60,452 bases of DNA from Verrucomicrobiota bacterium (GTDB lineage: Bacteria > Verrucomicrobiota > Verrucomicrobiia > Chthoniobacterales > UBA10450): contig QHPD01000109.1 in assembly GCA_003218975.1 (NCBI GenBank), positions 1 through 60,452 on the forward strand. Direction: 5' to 3'. Shown here piece by piece: positions 8,029 to 16,339 of this stretch. The position numbers and the translations under genes were made by a program. Each line of letters opens with the position of its first letter. The stretch's first letter is position 1. Under the pieces are notes generated by a model that was not told the origin of the DNA, made no database searches, and was given only the letters and a program-made list of their open reading frames with translations.

Positions 8029-10431
8029 ATGCCTACCGTTCTCCAGGAACCAACAACGTTAGCATCTGCGCCGCGGCGGGGTTCACGATCGACTTGGGTA
8101 CGCCGCGTGGCGGTAAACGTCGCGCGGCTCGTAATTCTTGCGGGAATCCTGGTCGCTCTCGGCGGCGGCTGGTATCTGGCGAAAAGAGGGTTCGGCCGCC
8201 AATGGCGGTATCGGGTGGTCGAGGAATTGCACAAGCGCGGCGTGGAAGCTTCCATCGGCCGGGTGACACTGAAGCCGTTTCGCGGCCTGGTCGCGAACAA
8301 TGTGCGGATTTTCGACTACAAGAACCGGGAAAAGACGCTCGCCCTCATTAGTGAAGTCTCGCTGGACGTCAATTACGCGGCGCTGATTCACCACGAGCCG
8401 TTTCTTAACGCGCTCGATGTGCGCGACGCGGAGATCACTCTCCCATTCAAAGCAGCCGCCGGACAGACCGAGAAAGCGCAGCTCACCGATTTCCGCGCCC
8501 ATGTTTATTTTCCGCCGGAGCGAATTTACGTCAGTCAGGCAGAAGGAATTTTTTGCGGTGTTCGGATTTCGGCGTCCGGTCAGCTCATCAAACGCGCGAA
8601 TTACAAGCCGTCCCCGCCGTTGTCACAAGAGGAGTGGCAAGAGCGGTTGTCGATGGTGCAACGCATCGTGAGCGAGCTGCAAAAGTTCAATTTCCCTGGG
8701 GCGCCTCCTTCGTTGCAGGTAAAATTCGCCGGAGACGTTGCCGAACTCGAGGACGCGCGAGTGGAAGCGACGTTGCACGGCGAGCGGTTACAACGAGGCA
8801 ATTACGAGATGAAGAATCTGTCCGCCGTCGCGGAGTGGAACAACCAGCGCCTCGACGTCGCCCACTGCGAATGGAGCGACGGCATGGGCAGTTTCGTCGG
8901 TCACGCCGAGTGGGATCGGCAGCGGAACCTCGCCAGTTTTCAAATGCGTAGCAGCCTCGATCTCAAAAAATTTCTGGATACCTTCGGCTGGGGCGGCCCG
9001 CTCGCGGACACCACATTTCAATCGGCGCCTTCGGTCGAAATCTCCGGGTCGGCAAACCTTGGAGCGAATCCATTTCGGCCGCAGATCATCGGCCACGCCG
9101 CTTTTGGCCAGTTCACTTACAGGGGCATGCCGTTCTCCGATTTCACTGCGGATTTTTCCTGGGACGGCGAGCGAACATTTCTTCGAGGTGTTCAGATTCG
9201 AAACCAAACGGGCCAGCTCGGCGCCGAGCTTTTCGATGCACCGGGCGACTTTCGCCTAAATATCGAGAGCACAATGGCTCCACGCGCAGCGCGCGCGCTG
9301 GCGTCTCAGGACCTGGCTGAATTTCTGCGACAATGGGACTGGCAACATTCGCCCACGGTTCGTCTGGCGATTCGGGGCCCGGATCGCCACCCGGAGAATT
9401 GGCGAGGCAATGGCACAGTCGCCTTTGATCGGGCGCGGTTCCGCGGCGTCTGGATGAATAGCGCCACCAGCAGAATCCATTTCGCCGACGGCGCACTGAC
9501 TTTCGAAGATTTTCACGTGGCGCGGGACGAGGGCGTCGGCACCGGCACTTTTACTTATGATTTTAAGAAACACGAAGTCCGTGTCTCGAACATCAAAAGC
9601 TCGTTGCATCCGGCGGAGGCCATCTTTTGGATCGAGCCGAAGCTTTGGAAAACCGTTTCGCCTTACAAATTTCGGCGCCCGCCCATCCTCACGGCCAACG
9701 GCCTCTATCAATTTCGCGGCGGCAAGAATACCCGTCTCGAGATTAAAGTCGATGGCGGCAACGGCATGGATTATGAGTTTCTCGGAAAGACGCTGCCGTT
9801 CGACCGGATCTCCGGCCGATTGCTCCTTACCAATGACCGCTTGCAAATCGTCGATCTTCGCGGCGCGCTTTTTTCTGGAATCGTGAGCGGCAACGCCAAC
9901 ATCTCCCTGGCGAAAGGCAATCCGCGTTATCACGCCAGCCTGGCCCTGACGGGCGTCGACTTTCCTCGTCTAACAAACCTTTATTTCAGCTACTATCACT
10001 ACCGGAATGTGCGTGGGCAGCTCAGCGGCACATATGATTTCGATGGCTTCGCAACGGATACACGCCAGATGTATGGCACGGGAAAGGTCGGAGTCACCAA
10101 CGGCGATGTCTTCGCCATTCCCGTTTTCGGGCCGATTTCAGAAATCCTCAATCACATCCTGCCCGGCGCTGGTTACAGCATTGCGCGCGACGCCGGCGCG
10201 AAATTTACGATCAAGGATGGAATCATTCACAGTGACAATTTCAATGTGTCTGGACAACTTTTCAGCATCCTGGGAAATGGCGACATTTATTTTCTCGACG
10301 ATAAACTCGATCTCGACGTGCGCATCAATGCCAAAGGCCCCGGAATCGTGCTCGCGCCGGTTTATAAACTTTTTGAATACAAAGCCGAAGGAAGTTTAAA
10401 GAAACCGGACTGGCATCCGAAGCGATTTTAG
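8029..10431 (+). CDS. AsmA/TamB-like envelope protein
   Basis: This 800-residue protein has one N-terminal membrane anchor (about residues 30-50, VARLVILAGILVALGGGWYLA) and a large periplasmic part of repeating beta-strands. The C-terminal region is AsmA-like, with a YDFDGFATDTRQMYGTGKV stretch and an ending of GSLKKPDWHPKRF. Family members (AsmA, TamB, YhdP, YicH) form long bridge-like grooves that help move phospholipids or assemble outer-membrane proteins. The order here (anchor, strand repeats, AsmA C-terminus) fits a lipid-bridge role at the inner membrane. Its TAG stop is the first base of the palindrome at 10431-10518. Confidence 0.7.
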   Translation: MPTVLQEPTTLASAPRRGSRSTWVRRVAVNVARLVILAGILVALGGGWYLAKRGFGRQWRYRVVEELHKRGVEASIGRVTLKPFRGLVANNVRIFDYKNREKTLALISEVSLDVNYAALIHHEPFLNALDVRDAEITLPFKAAAGQTEKAQLTDFRAHVYFPPERIYVSQAEGIFCGVRISASGQLIKRANYKPSPPLSQEEWQERLSMVQRIVSELQKFNFPGAPPSLQVKFAGDVAELEDARVEATLHGERLQRGNYEMKNLSAVAEWNNQRLDVAHCEWSDGMGSFVGHAEWDRQRNLASFQMRSSLDLKKFLDTFGWGGPLADTTFQSAPSVEISGSANLGANPFRPQIIGHAAFGQFTYRGMPFSDFTADFSWDGERTFLRGVQIRNQTGQLGAELFDAPGDFRLNIESTMAPRAARALASQDLAEFLRQWDWQHSPTVRLAIRGPDRHPENWRGNGTVAFDRARFRGVWMNSATSRIHFADGALTFEDFHVARDEGVGTGTFTYDFKKHEVRVSNIKSSLHPAEAIFWIEPKLWKTVSPYKFRRPPILTANGLYQFRGGKNTRLEIKVDGGNGMDYEFLGKTLPFDRISGRLLLTNDRLQIVDLRGALFSGIVSGNANISLAKGNPRYHASLALTGVDFPRLTNLYFSYYHYRNVRGQLSGTYDFDGFATDTRQMYGTGKVGVTNGDVFAIPVFGPISEILNHILPGAGYSIARDAGAKFTIKDGIIHSDNFNVSGQLFSILGNGDIYFLDDKLDLDVRINAKGPGIVLAPVYKLFEYKAEGSLKKPDWHPKRF

Positions 10432-10518
10432 ATTTTCGATTGAATGAACCCAGCGACGCCTGCGTCGTTTTCCCGCACCTTTTCCCGATCGGAAATTGAA
10501 AATCGCCAGTCGAAAATC
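10431..10518. repeat. palindromic repeat (GATTTTCGATTG family) covering the nfo start
   Basis: The ends GATTTTCGATTG and CAGTCGAAAATC are inverted repeats (11 of 12 pairs), with an inner 6-bp hairpin (CGACGC/GCGTCG). The element begins at the last base of the upstream TAG stop and contains the only plausible ATG of nfo plus its first 25 codons. A related half-element lies near 39118-39150. Confidence 0.6.
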
Positions 10519-11364
10519 CTGCTCGGCGCACACATGTCGATCAGCGGCGGTGTCCACATAGCCATCGAACGGGCGCGTTCGATCGACTGCACCGCGATGC
10601 AAATGTTTGTGAAGAACAACATGCAATGGTTCGCGCGGCCGCTAACTCGCGACGAAGTCCGCGCTTTTGTGGAACATCGACAACGCGCCGAGCTATTGTC
10701 GATCTTTGCCCACGCGAATTACCTGATCAATCTCGCCGCCACGAATCCGCTATTTCATGCCAATTCGATACGGGCGCTCTCAAAGGAACTCGCGAGCGCG
10801 AACCAACTCGAATTGCCCTTTCTCGTTTTGCATCCCGGGGCGCACCGCGGCGCCGGCGAGGAAGCCGCTTTGGCGAAGATTATCGCTTCAATCAACAAGG
10901 TGTTTCGCAAAATTCCGAAGGTGAAAACGAAGATCGCGCTCGAGACAACCGCCGGACAAGGTTCATGCGTCGGTCATCGCTTCGAGCATCTCGCGCACAT
11001 CATCGACAACGTCCGTGAACCGGAGCGCCTCTGCATTTGTCTGGATACTGCGCACCTTTTCGCGGCGGGTTACGACATCGGCACCGAATCCGGCATTCGA
11101 AAAACATTTCGCGAATTCGATCGGAAAATCGGACTGGATCGTCTCGTTGCGATTCATCTCAACGATTCCAAAACTGGGCGCGGCTCGCGAGTGGACCGAC
11201 ACGAACACATCGGCAAGGGCAAAATAGGACTCGTCGCGTTCCGCTTCATCATGCGCGACCGGCGTTTGAATAAAATCCCGAAAGTCCTGGAAACGCCAAA
11301 GGGGAAAGACCTGCGCGAAGACGTGATGAATCTACAGACCTTGCGAGCCCTAGTGCTGGCCTGA
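10444..11364 (+). CDS. nfo: deoxyribonuclease IV (AP endonuclease)
   Basis: This 306-residue TIM-barrel endonuclease cleaves DNA at abasic sites in base-excision repair, using three zinc ions. The zinc ligands are all recognisable in order: H in FAHANYL, H in LVLHPGAH, E in IALETTAG, D and H in CLDTAHLFAAGYD, H in AIHLNDSK, D and H in VDRHEHIGKG, and E in VLETP. Homologues begin at about the LLGAHMSISGG segment (residue 27). The first 25 residues are encoded by a palindromic repeat, so the true start is uncertain. It stands alone, 12 bp after the AsmA-like gene and convergent with the next one. Confidence 0.93.
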   Translation: MNPATPASFSRTFSRSEIENRQSKILLGAHMSISGGVHIAIERARSIDCTAMQMFVKNNMQWFARPLTRDEVRAFVEHRQRAELLSIFAHANYLINLAATNPLFHANSIRALSKELASANQLELPFLVLHPGAHRGAGEEAALAKIIASINKVFRKIPKVKTKIALETTAGQGSCVGHRFEHLAHIIDNVREPERLCICLDTAHLFAAGYDIGTESGIRKTFREFDRKIGLDRLVAIHLNDSKTGRGSRVDRHEHIGKGKIGLVAFRFIMRDRRLNKIPKVLETPKGKDLREDVMNLQTLRALVLA

Positions 11365-11373
11365 ATCCAAGCG

Positions 11374-13086
11374 CTACAGCTTTTTCCCAGGGCCCCACAA
11401 TGCACGGCCAGGCTTGGCACCGGTATGCTCGCCGTCTCTAAGAACCTGCACGCCGTTCACGAAAACGTGTTTTACACCGACGGCGTATTGGTGCGGTTTC
11501 TCGAACGTCGCCCGATCGGCGATGGTCGCCGGATCGAAGAGAACGACATCAGCGAACATTCCTTCTTTAATGAAACCGCGGTGATCAAGACTGAGATTGG
11601 TGGCGGGCAACCCGCTCAATCGTCGGATCGCCTCAGTCATAGGGATTACCTTCTCGTCACGCACATATTTGCCGAGAACGCGCGCAAAATTCCCGTAGGC
11701 GCGCGGATGCGGATTCGATTTTAGGAACACTCCCTCGGGCGCTTGCGACGCTTCATCGGAGCCGAACGAAATCCACGGCTTGGCCAGTTCTTTTTTAATG
11801 TTCTCCTCCGACATTTCAAAATAAATCGTGCCGATGCGCGACTCGTCTTCCGAAATCAAGTCCATGATCGTGCTGATTGGATCTTTGCCGCGCATTTCCG
11901 CCACTGCGGCGAGCGTCTTTCCCGTGAGCGGTTTCAATTTTTCGGATTTAAAACCGACTAGTAAAATTCGGTCCGGACCGCCGGCTGCGATATAAACATT
12001 TTCCCATTCGTCAGTTGGCGTTTTCACCTGCGCCGCGATCTTTTCGCGCGTCGCCGGATCGCGCAATCTTTTGAACAACGCCGGATAACCGCCGTCCTCC
12101 GTCCAGGGCGGCAAACACGCATCCAGTCCGGTGCCGGAGGCGGTGTACATATACATGTTCGCCCTGATTTTGAGTCCCTCCTTCTGGGCGACCTCGATGT
12201 GCGAAAGAAGCTGATCCATCTTCGACCAATTTTGCTGGCCCGCCGCTTTGATGTGATAGAGTTCCGCTGGAATTCCTGCTTCGCGACTGATGCGAATCAG
12301 TTCATCGAGCGATTCGAGTAATCGATTTCCTTCGCTGCGGATGTGCGAGATGTATTTGCCCTGATATTTTGCCGCAACTTTGCACAGCTCGGTCAGCTCC
12401 TCGGTTTTCGCAAAAAAAGCCGGCGGATACATCAACGCTGTGCCGATGCCGAGCGCGCCGGCTTCCATTTCTTTCCGCACGAGCTCGCGCATTTGATCGA
12501 GCTGTTGCCGCGTTGGCGCTTTGTCTTCGAACCCAATCACGTATTCGCGAAGCGTGGCCGCGCCGATGAACGACGCGACGTTGCACGAAATGCCGCGCGT
12601 TTCGAGATAATGCAGATATTCCGCGAGCGTGTTCCATTTGATCTCGTATTTGATGTCGCTCTGTTCGCGCAGCATGTGTTCGCGCACGCGATCGTTCACC
12701 GGGCCCATCGATTCGCCTTCGCCCATGATCTCAGTCGTGACGCCCTGCCGAATCTCGCTTTGCGACCGGCCATCCTGAATCAACGATTCGTTGGACCAGG
12801 AAAGCATATTGATGAAACCGGGCGCGACGGCGAGATCGGTGGCGTCGATGATTGTTTTCGCCTTCGCTGTTTTGAAATCCCCGACACCTGCGATTCGATC
12901 ACCGCGGATTGCAAGATCGACATGTCGCGGTTGAGCGCCGGTCCCGTCGTAAACCGTGCCGCCTTTGATGATGACGTCGAAGCCGGCAGATTTCGGCGAT
13001 CGCGTCGAAGGCTCTGTAGCGAGCGCAGAGGAAAGCATCGACAAAATGGTAACCGCTAAAGTGAGGACTTGAGTTGGGAAGACCAT
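11374..13086 (-). CDS. D-aminoacylase/N-acyl-D-amino-acid deacylase family amidohydrolase
   Basis: This 570-residue exported protein has a signal peptide (residues 1-23, cleavage near ALATE). It has the composite beta-sandwich plus TIM-barrel layout of the amidohydrolase superfamily: IIKGGTVYDGTGAQP and VAPGFINMLSW at the N-terminus, HIRSEG near residue 235, and AGIPAELYHIKAAGQQNW mid-protein. The usual PGFID.H.H metal motif is replaced by PGFINMLSW, so the HxH zinc ligands are missing. A subset of the family shares this change. Active-site chemistry therefore probably differs from classical D-aminoacylase, and substrates cannot be inferred. It is convergent with nfo. Confidence 0.8.
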   Translation of the reverse strand: MVFPTQVLTLAVTILSMLSSALATEPSTRSPKSAGFDVIIKGGTVYDGTGAQPRHVDLAIRGDRIAGVGDFKTAKAKTIIDATDLAVAPGFINMLSWSNESLIQDGRSQSEIRQGVTTEIMGEGESMGPVNDRVREHMLREQSDIKYEIKWNTLAEYLHYLETRGISCNVASFIGAATLREYVIGFEDKAPTRQQLDQMRELVRKEMEAGALGIGTALMYPPAFFAKTEELTELCKVAAKYQGKYISHIRSEGNRLLESLDELIRISREAGIPAELYHIKAAGQQNWSKMDQLLSHIEVAQKEGLKIRANMYMYTASGTGLDACLPPWTEDGGYPALFKRLRDPATREKIAAQVKTPTDEWENVYIAAGGPDRILLVGFKSEKLKPLTGKTLAAVAEMRGKDPISTIMDLISEDESRIGTIYFEMSEENIKKELAKPWISFGSDEASQAPEGVFLKSNPHPRAYGNFARVLGKYVRDEKVIPMTEAIRRLSGLPATNLSLDHRGFIKEGMFADVVLFDPATIADRATFEKPHQYAVGVKHVFVNGVQVLRDGEHTGAKPGRALWGPGKKL

Positions 13087-13220
13087 AAATTAAGCGACGA
13101 GCCTACCGAAGGACACTTCCACGGTCAAAACCTCACCCGGCCCTCTACGGCAGTTTTTGCCACCGAAACATTTGCCTGGCGCGATTGTTAAATATAAGAT
13201 TCCACGAAAGGGTATTGCTG

Positions 13221-13496
13221 ATGAAAACAAAAATTAAACATCCCAAGCGAGGGCTTCTGCTCTCATTGCTCTGCGCAGGCGTCGTCGCAACTTTTATGAG
13301 CGGATGTGCAGAGGCTCCTCCCGTCACCGCATATGACAGCGCTTACTATTCTCCGACGGGGAATCCCGTGCGTGATTACTGGGGCTACTACCAATCCTAC
13401 CCCTATTCGGATACGTACAACGGCCCGCGCTACCGTATAATCGACGGCGAGCACGTTTACGAGCCGTACCCCTACCCCCCGTACGCGGGTCACTGA
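13221..13496 (+). CDS. small Tyr/Pro-rich lipoprotein, copy A
   Basis: This 91-residue protein has a basic start (MKTKIKHPKRG), a hydrophobic stretch and a lipobox, TFMSGC, with the lipidated cysteine at about residue 29. The mature part is rich in Tyr, Pro and Gly. The first 40 codons and part of the upstream leader are nearly identical to copy B at 13926, then the two diverge completely. I chose the ATG at 13221 because it matches the start of copy B. No function is known. Confidence 0.65.
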   Translation: MKTKIKHPKRGLLLSLLCAGVVATFMSGCAEAPPVTAYDSAYYSPTGNPVRDYWGYYQSYPYSDTYNGPRYRIIDGEHVYEPYPYPPYAGH

Positions 13497-13524
13497 TATA
13501 GGGTTACGACGCAGGCTTGGTTAA

Positions 13525-13554
13525 CGCATCGGCGCGCACGAGTGTGCTGATGCG
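13525..13554 (+). terminator. hairpin after lipoprotein A
   Basis: An 11-bp stem (two G-U pairs) lies 28 bp after the stop of copy A. Its sequence (GCATCGGC...GCTGATGC) is shared with the hairpin after copy B, so the duplication included the 3' region. No T-run follows. Confidence 0.45.
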
Positions 13555-13925
13555 CTCAAGTGCGTCGCTATTGGTCGCGTCTTATTCTTAGCAGACGCAC
13601 AACGCTAGATCGCGCAATGATTGCATCGCCGCATAATAACATGCGCCCTTTTGCGTGCAGAGCTGCAGTGCGCCATTCGCATCCTGGGACGCCAGCGCTA
13701 AATCGGGCAATCCCCACGACCGAAAGAGTGACGCAAAGCGATTCTTATTAGTGAGAACCTGTTCTGTGCCAGCAGGCGGCAAGAGGATGTTCCGGCTGGA
13801 AGTCGTAAAGGCGGGAAGTGCGGGGTCAACGCGATCTGCCTTTTCCGTGGCTGACTTTCAGTTGAAGACAGAGCGCGGTCCTGGCAAAGCAGGGAAATCA
13901 GAAGGAAATGAAAGGGTATTATCTG
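13555..13925. other. 371-bp spacer between the two lipoprotein copies
   Basis: I see no gene here on either strand. The last 20 bases (GAAAGGGTATT before the ATG) match the leader of copy A, so the promoter or ribosome-binding region was duplicated with the gene. Confidence 0.4.
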
Positions 13926-14147
13926 ATGAAAACAAAAACAAAACATCGCAAACGAGGGCTTTTGCTCTCATTGCTCTGCGCAGGCGTCGTCGCAACTTTT
14001 TTGGGCGGATGTGCAGAGACTCCTTACGTAACCGCGTATGACACCGGTTATTATTATCCGACTGCGTATTATACGCCTTCCTACTACGGCTATTACCCGT
14101 ACAGGAGCTATTACTATTACCCGCATAACTACTATTACGGCTACTAG
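13926..14147 (+). CDS. small Tyr-rich lipoprotein, copy B
   Basis: This 73-residue paralogue of the protein at 13221 has a near-identical signal peptide and lipobox (TFLGGC). The mature part is almost entirely Tyr with Pro, Ser and Gly (runs such as YYYYPHNYYYGY). Such Tyr-rich repeats suggest an extended, surface-packed or cross-linkable segment. The export signal is conserved while the body is free to change. The start was chosen by alignment with copy A. Confidence 0.62.
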   Translation: MKTKTKHRKRGLLLSLLCAGVVATFLGGCAETPYVTAYDTGYYYPTAYYTPSYYGYYPYRSYYYYPHNYYYGY

Positions 14148-14211
14148 CCTGCTTTCGGCAGGGTTGTACGTTCGCTAACTATCGGTACTGATTTGCGACA
14201 GGCGCTTGGCT

Positions 14212-14244
14212 GCGCATCGGCGCACGCAACGTGCGCTGATGCGC
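14212..14244 (+). terminator. strong hairpin after lipoprotein B
   Basis: A 14-bp stem with one G-U pair and a 5-base loop (GCAAC) lies 65 bp after the stop of copy B and 35 bp before the convergent DUF6428 gene. It probably ends both transcripts. Confidence 0.55.
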
Positions 14245-14278
14245 TTCACTGCGCAGAGATGCCGCGTCTTATTCTCGC

Positions 14279-14761
14279 TTAGGCCACGCAACACGATTGC
14301 GTTTTTGCAGCACAACAGCAACCGGCCGTTTGCCGGTTCGCAGCACGGCGATCGCGGGCTTTGCAGGTAGTTGCTGGCGGTTCCAGCAACACACGCATCA
14401 CATTTCCATCACCCGTGACTGAACGCACGTGATATATCGATGGGAAAAAATTCTGGTCGCCGTACTCGACGCGAATTTCGGTATCGAAATTAATCGGGAT
14501 CATGCCGCGCACTTGGTCGAAGATTTTTACAAACTTCGCTGCTGTCATGTAATCGTCCGCAGGGTCAGGCGGCACCCAGAGCTGGACGATCGTTTCCTGC
14601 CACCGGTTCACTTGACCGGCACAATCTACCGTGTCGAACGATGTAGCTTTTAGCTCAGTGAGATGATAGCCACCGGGCACTGCCTGGCCGTCCATGTCGG
14701 TGAAGACCAACTGATTTTGCGGCGCGGCACGGAGCGCTGAGATGAATTCATTTGTTTTCAT
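14279..14761 (-). CDS. DUF6428 family protein with Cys-rich tail
   Basis: This 160-residue cytoplasmic-looking protein carries the DUF6428 core: GYHLTELKATSFDTVDCAG near residue 31, then W.ETIVQLWV. It ends in a cysteine cluster (GCCCAAKTQSCCVA) that could bind soft metals or arsenite; that is an inference. It overlaps the ArsR gene by four bases (ATGA), so the two are translationally coupled. Members of this family are typically found beside ArsR repressors and arsenic-resistance genes. No arsenate reductase or efflux gene is present here. Confidence 0.7.
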   Translation of the reverse strand: MKTNEFISALRAAPQNQLVFTDMDGQAVPGGYHLTELKATSFDTVDCAGQVNRWQETIVQLWVPPDPADDYMTAAKFVKIFDQVRGMIPINFDTEIRVEYGDQNFFPSIYHVRSVTGDGNVMRVLLEPPATTCKARDRRAANRQTAGCCCAAKTQSCCVA

Positions 14762-15117
14762 TTTTTTCGTCGGCTAACTCGGCAGCAAACTTTCCGTCGC
14801 CGCTGTCGTTCGCCATTCATTCGATCGTCTTTGCCCATCCACTCGCGCAATCCACCGAGCAGGTGGCGGACCAGCGGATCGCCAGGCTGCGCCCAGCGAT
14901 AATGCATCCATTTGCCGTCGCGACGTGCATCGACCAAACCGGCTCGCTTCAGGCGCGCGAGATGCCGGGAGACTTTCGGCTGGACCACACGGAGCGTGTC
15001 AGTCAGCTCGCAAACGCACGTTTCGCCCTCGGCGAGGAGATTCAACAGGCGCAGCCGCGTTGGATCGGACAACGTCTTGAAGAGAAAAGCCGGCTCGCTC
15101 GTTTGGCATCGTTTCAT
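14758..15117 (-). CDS. ArsR/SmtB family metal-sensing repressor
   Basis: From the ATG at 15117 this is a 119-residue winged-helix protein. FKTLSDPTRLRLLNLLAEGETCVCELTDTL contains the ELCVCDL-type metal site (ETCVCEL), and the recognition helix is in QPKVSRHLARLKRAGLV. Members dissociate from DNA when arsenite or another soft metal binds the cysteines. An ATG at 15126 would add three residues, but the predicted -10 box overlaps it, so 15117 is preferred. It is the first gene of a two-gene operon with DUF6428 and would autoregulate through the palindrome at 15123-15148. Confidence 0.88.
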   Translation of the reverse strand: MKRCQTSEPAFLFKTLSDPTRLRLLNLLAEGETCVCELTDTLRVVQPKVSRHLARLKRAGLVDARRDGKWMHYRWAQPGDPLVRHLLGGLREWMGKDDRMNGERQRRRKVCCRVSRRKK

Positions 15118-15151
15118 TCCATACATATACGGACAAGCGTATATATGTCAA
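15118..15151 (-). promoter_or_regulatory. ArsR promoter with overlapping operator
   Basis: Reading the minus strand, TTGACA (15151-15146) is followed after 16 bases by TATATG (15129-15124). An inverted repeat, ACATATACG / CGTATATATGT (15123-15148), overlaps both boxes and resembles ArsR-type operators. Transcription would start at about 15117-15119, at or next to the ATG, so the message may be leaderless. Confidence 0.65.
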
Positions 15152-15177
15152 CAAGAGCCACCGCGAATGGCGGTGCA

Positions 15178-15208
15178 AAGCCCGCCGAATCGCTCGCCGG
15201 GCGGGCTT
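15178..15208 (-). terminator. hairpin terminator, near copy of the porin terminator
   Basis: A perfect 9-bp stem (AAGCCCGCC/GGCGGGCTT) lies downstream of the minus-strand LpxH-like gene. Its arms and flanks closely match the hairpin at 16267-16293. Confidence 0.6.
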
Positions 15209-15252
15209 GCGTTAACGGAACCGCGCTGCGCTTATCGGAGCGGAACAACTCC

Positions 15253-15336
15253 TCAGAACATAAGCTGGACACGACCCGCCGCGTTTGGTGGCCATGGCGT
15301 TGCCAACCATGCCTGAAGCGAGAACTGCGATCTCAT
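15253..15336 (-). CDS. 27-codon ORF coupled to the LpxH-like gene, or ORF tail
   Basis: An ATG overlaps the LpxH-like stop (ATGA), and 27 codons follow, ending GRVQLMF. The porin at 16340 ends GRVQVMF, and both are followed by near-identical terminators. This may be a transplanted porin 3' end rather than a real peptide gene. A ribosome-binding site is not evident. Confidence 0.25.
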   Translation of the reverse strand: MRSQFSLQAWLATPWPPNAAGRVQLMF

Positions 15337-16217
15337 AAGTAATTGCTTCCTTGCTTTGAAGCAGCATTCCTTGCACGGACCTTAGCACACGTCTGCGGCT
15401 GATTTTGTCGTCTGCAGACCGTAGAAAACGGATGGTAATTGATTATCCCGATGACGCCGTCCTCACCTTCGATCAGCGCGGAACAGCTTTCCACCCAATC
15501 ACCGCAGTTGTAATAGGTGACGGCACCGAATTGTCGGATCGCTGGGCTGTGGATGTGGCCACAGAGGACAGCGTCGACCGAAAATTTCTTTGCATAACGA
15601 ACGATCTCTTCCTCGAACCGACCGATAAAACTGACCGCGTCCTTGACTCGTTTTTTCGCGTAGGCGCTCAGCGACCAATAGCCGAGACCGAATCGACGGC
15701 GCACGAAATTGATCGCCGGATTAAGCGAGAGCAAGAACTGGTAACCAACGTCACCCGCGAACGCGAGCCACTTCACGTTTTGCACTACTGTATCGAGCTC
15801 GTGCCCATGAATTACGAGCATCCGGCGGCCATCGGCCAGGCGATGAATGGCATGCTTCTGCACCGTGATGTTGCCATAGGCGCCGTAAAATTTGGCGAGC
15901 AGATCATCGTGATTGCCCGGGATATAGACGGTCCGCGTGCCTTTGCGCGATTTCCTGAGAATCTTTTGAATGACATCGTTATGCTGTTGCGGCCAGTAAA
16001 TCCCGCGGCGCAACTGCCAGATGTCGATCAAGTCGCCCACCACATAAAGAGTCTCAAATTCGTACTCGCGCAGAAAATCGAGCAGCGCGCCCGCGTTCGC
16101 GCCACGCGTGCCCAGATGCACGTCCGAGATCCACACCGCCCGAACACGACGGACGAAATCTGATTCCCGCCCGAACGGTGGCTCAATGGAAAATCGAGGT
16201 GCGGTGAAGATCGGCAT
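15333..16217 (-). CDS. LpxH-like metallophosphoesterase (UDP-2,3-diacylglucosamine diphosphatase family)
   Basis: This 294-residue calcineurin-like phosphoesterase has the full dimetal site: DVHLG (about 32-36), GDLIDIW (about 61-67), GNHDD (about 101), HGHE (about 136) and GHIHSPAIR (about 220). The arrangement, including the YWPQQHNDVIQKILRKSRKGT stretch, matches the LpxH-like group that removes UMP from UDP-2,3-diacylglucosamine in lipid A synthesis. Some relatives act on other nucleotide sugars. It is separated from the porin upstream by a terminator, so it probably has its own promoter in 16218-16266. Confidence 0.82.
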   Translation of the reverse strand: MPIFTAPRFSIEPPFGRESDFVRRVRAVWISDVHLGTRGANAGALLDFLREYEFETLYVVGDLIDIWQLRRGIYWPQQHNDVIQKILRKSRKGTRTVYIPGNHDDLLAKFYGAYGNITVQKHAIHRLADGRRMLVIHGHELDTVVQNVKWLAFAGDVGYQFLLSLNPAINFVRRRFGLGYWSLSAYAKKRVKDAVSFIGRFEEEIVRYAKKFSVDAVLCGHIHSPAIRQFGAVTYYNCGDWVESCSALIEGEDGVIGIINYHPFSTVCRRQNQPQTCAKVRARNAASKQGSNYL

Positions 16218-16266
16218 TGTGCGTTTAAAAAATCAGCGCTTTCGCGAGGCCATTATTTGGCGCAAA

Positions 16267-16293
16267 GCCCGCCGAGGCGCTCTCCCGGCGGGC
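16267..16293 (-). terminator. terminator of the phosphate-type porin
   Basis: An 8-bp G/C stem (GCCCGCCG/CGGCGGGC) with an 11-base loop lies 46 bp beyond the porin stop, in the porin direction. Confidence 0.6.
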
Positions 16294-16339
16294 CTTCGCT
16301 AACCTAACCGCGTCGTCCTCATTCAGTTGAAAGTGCGCT

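Noticed and set aside
13555-13925. A third lipoprotein between the two copies
   Set aside because: No start, signal peptide or lipobox in any frame.
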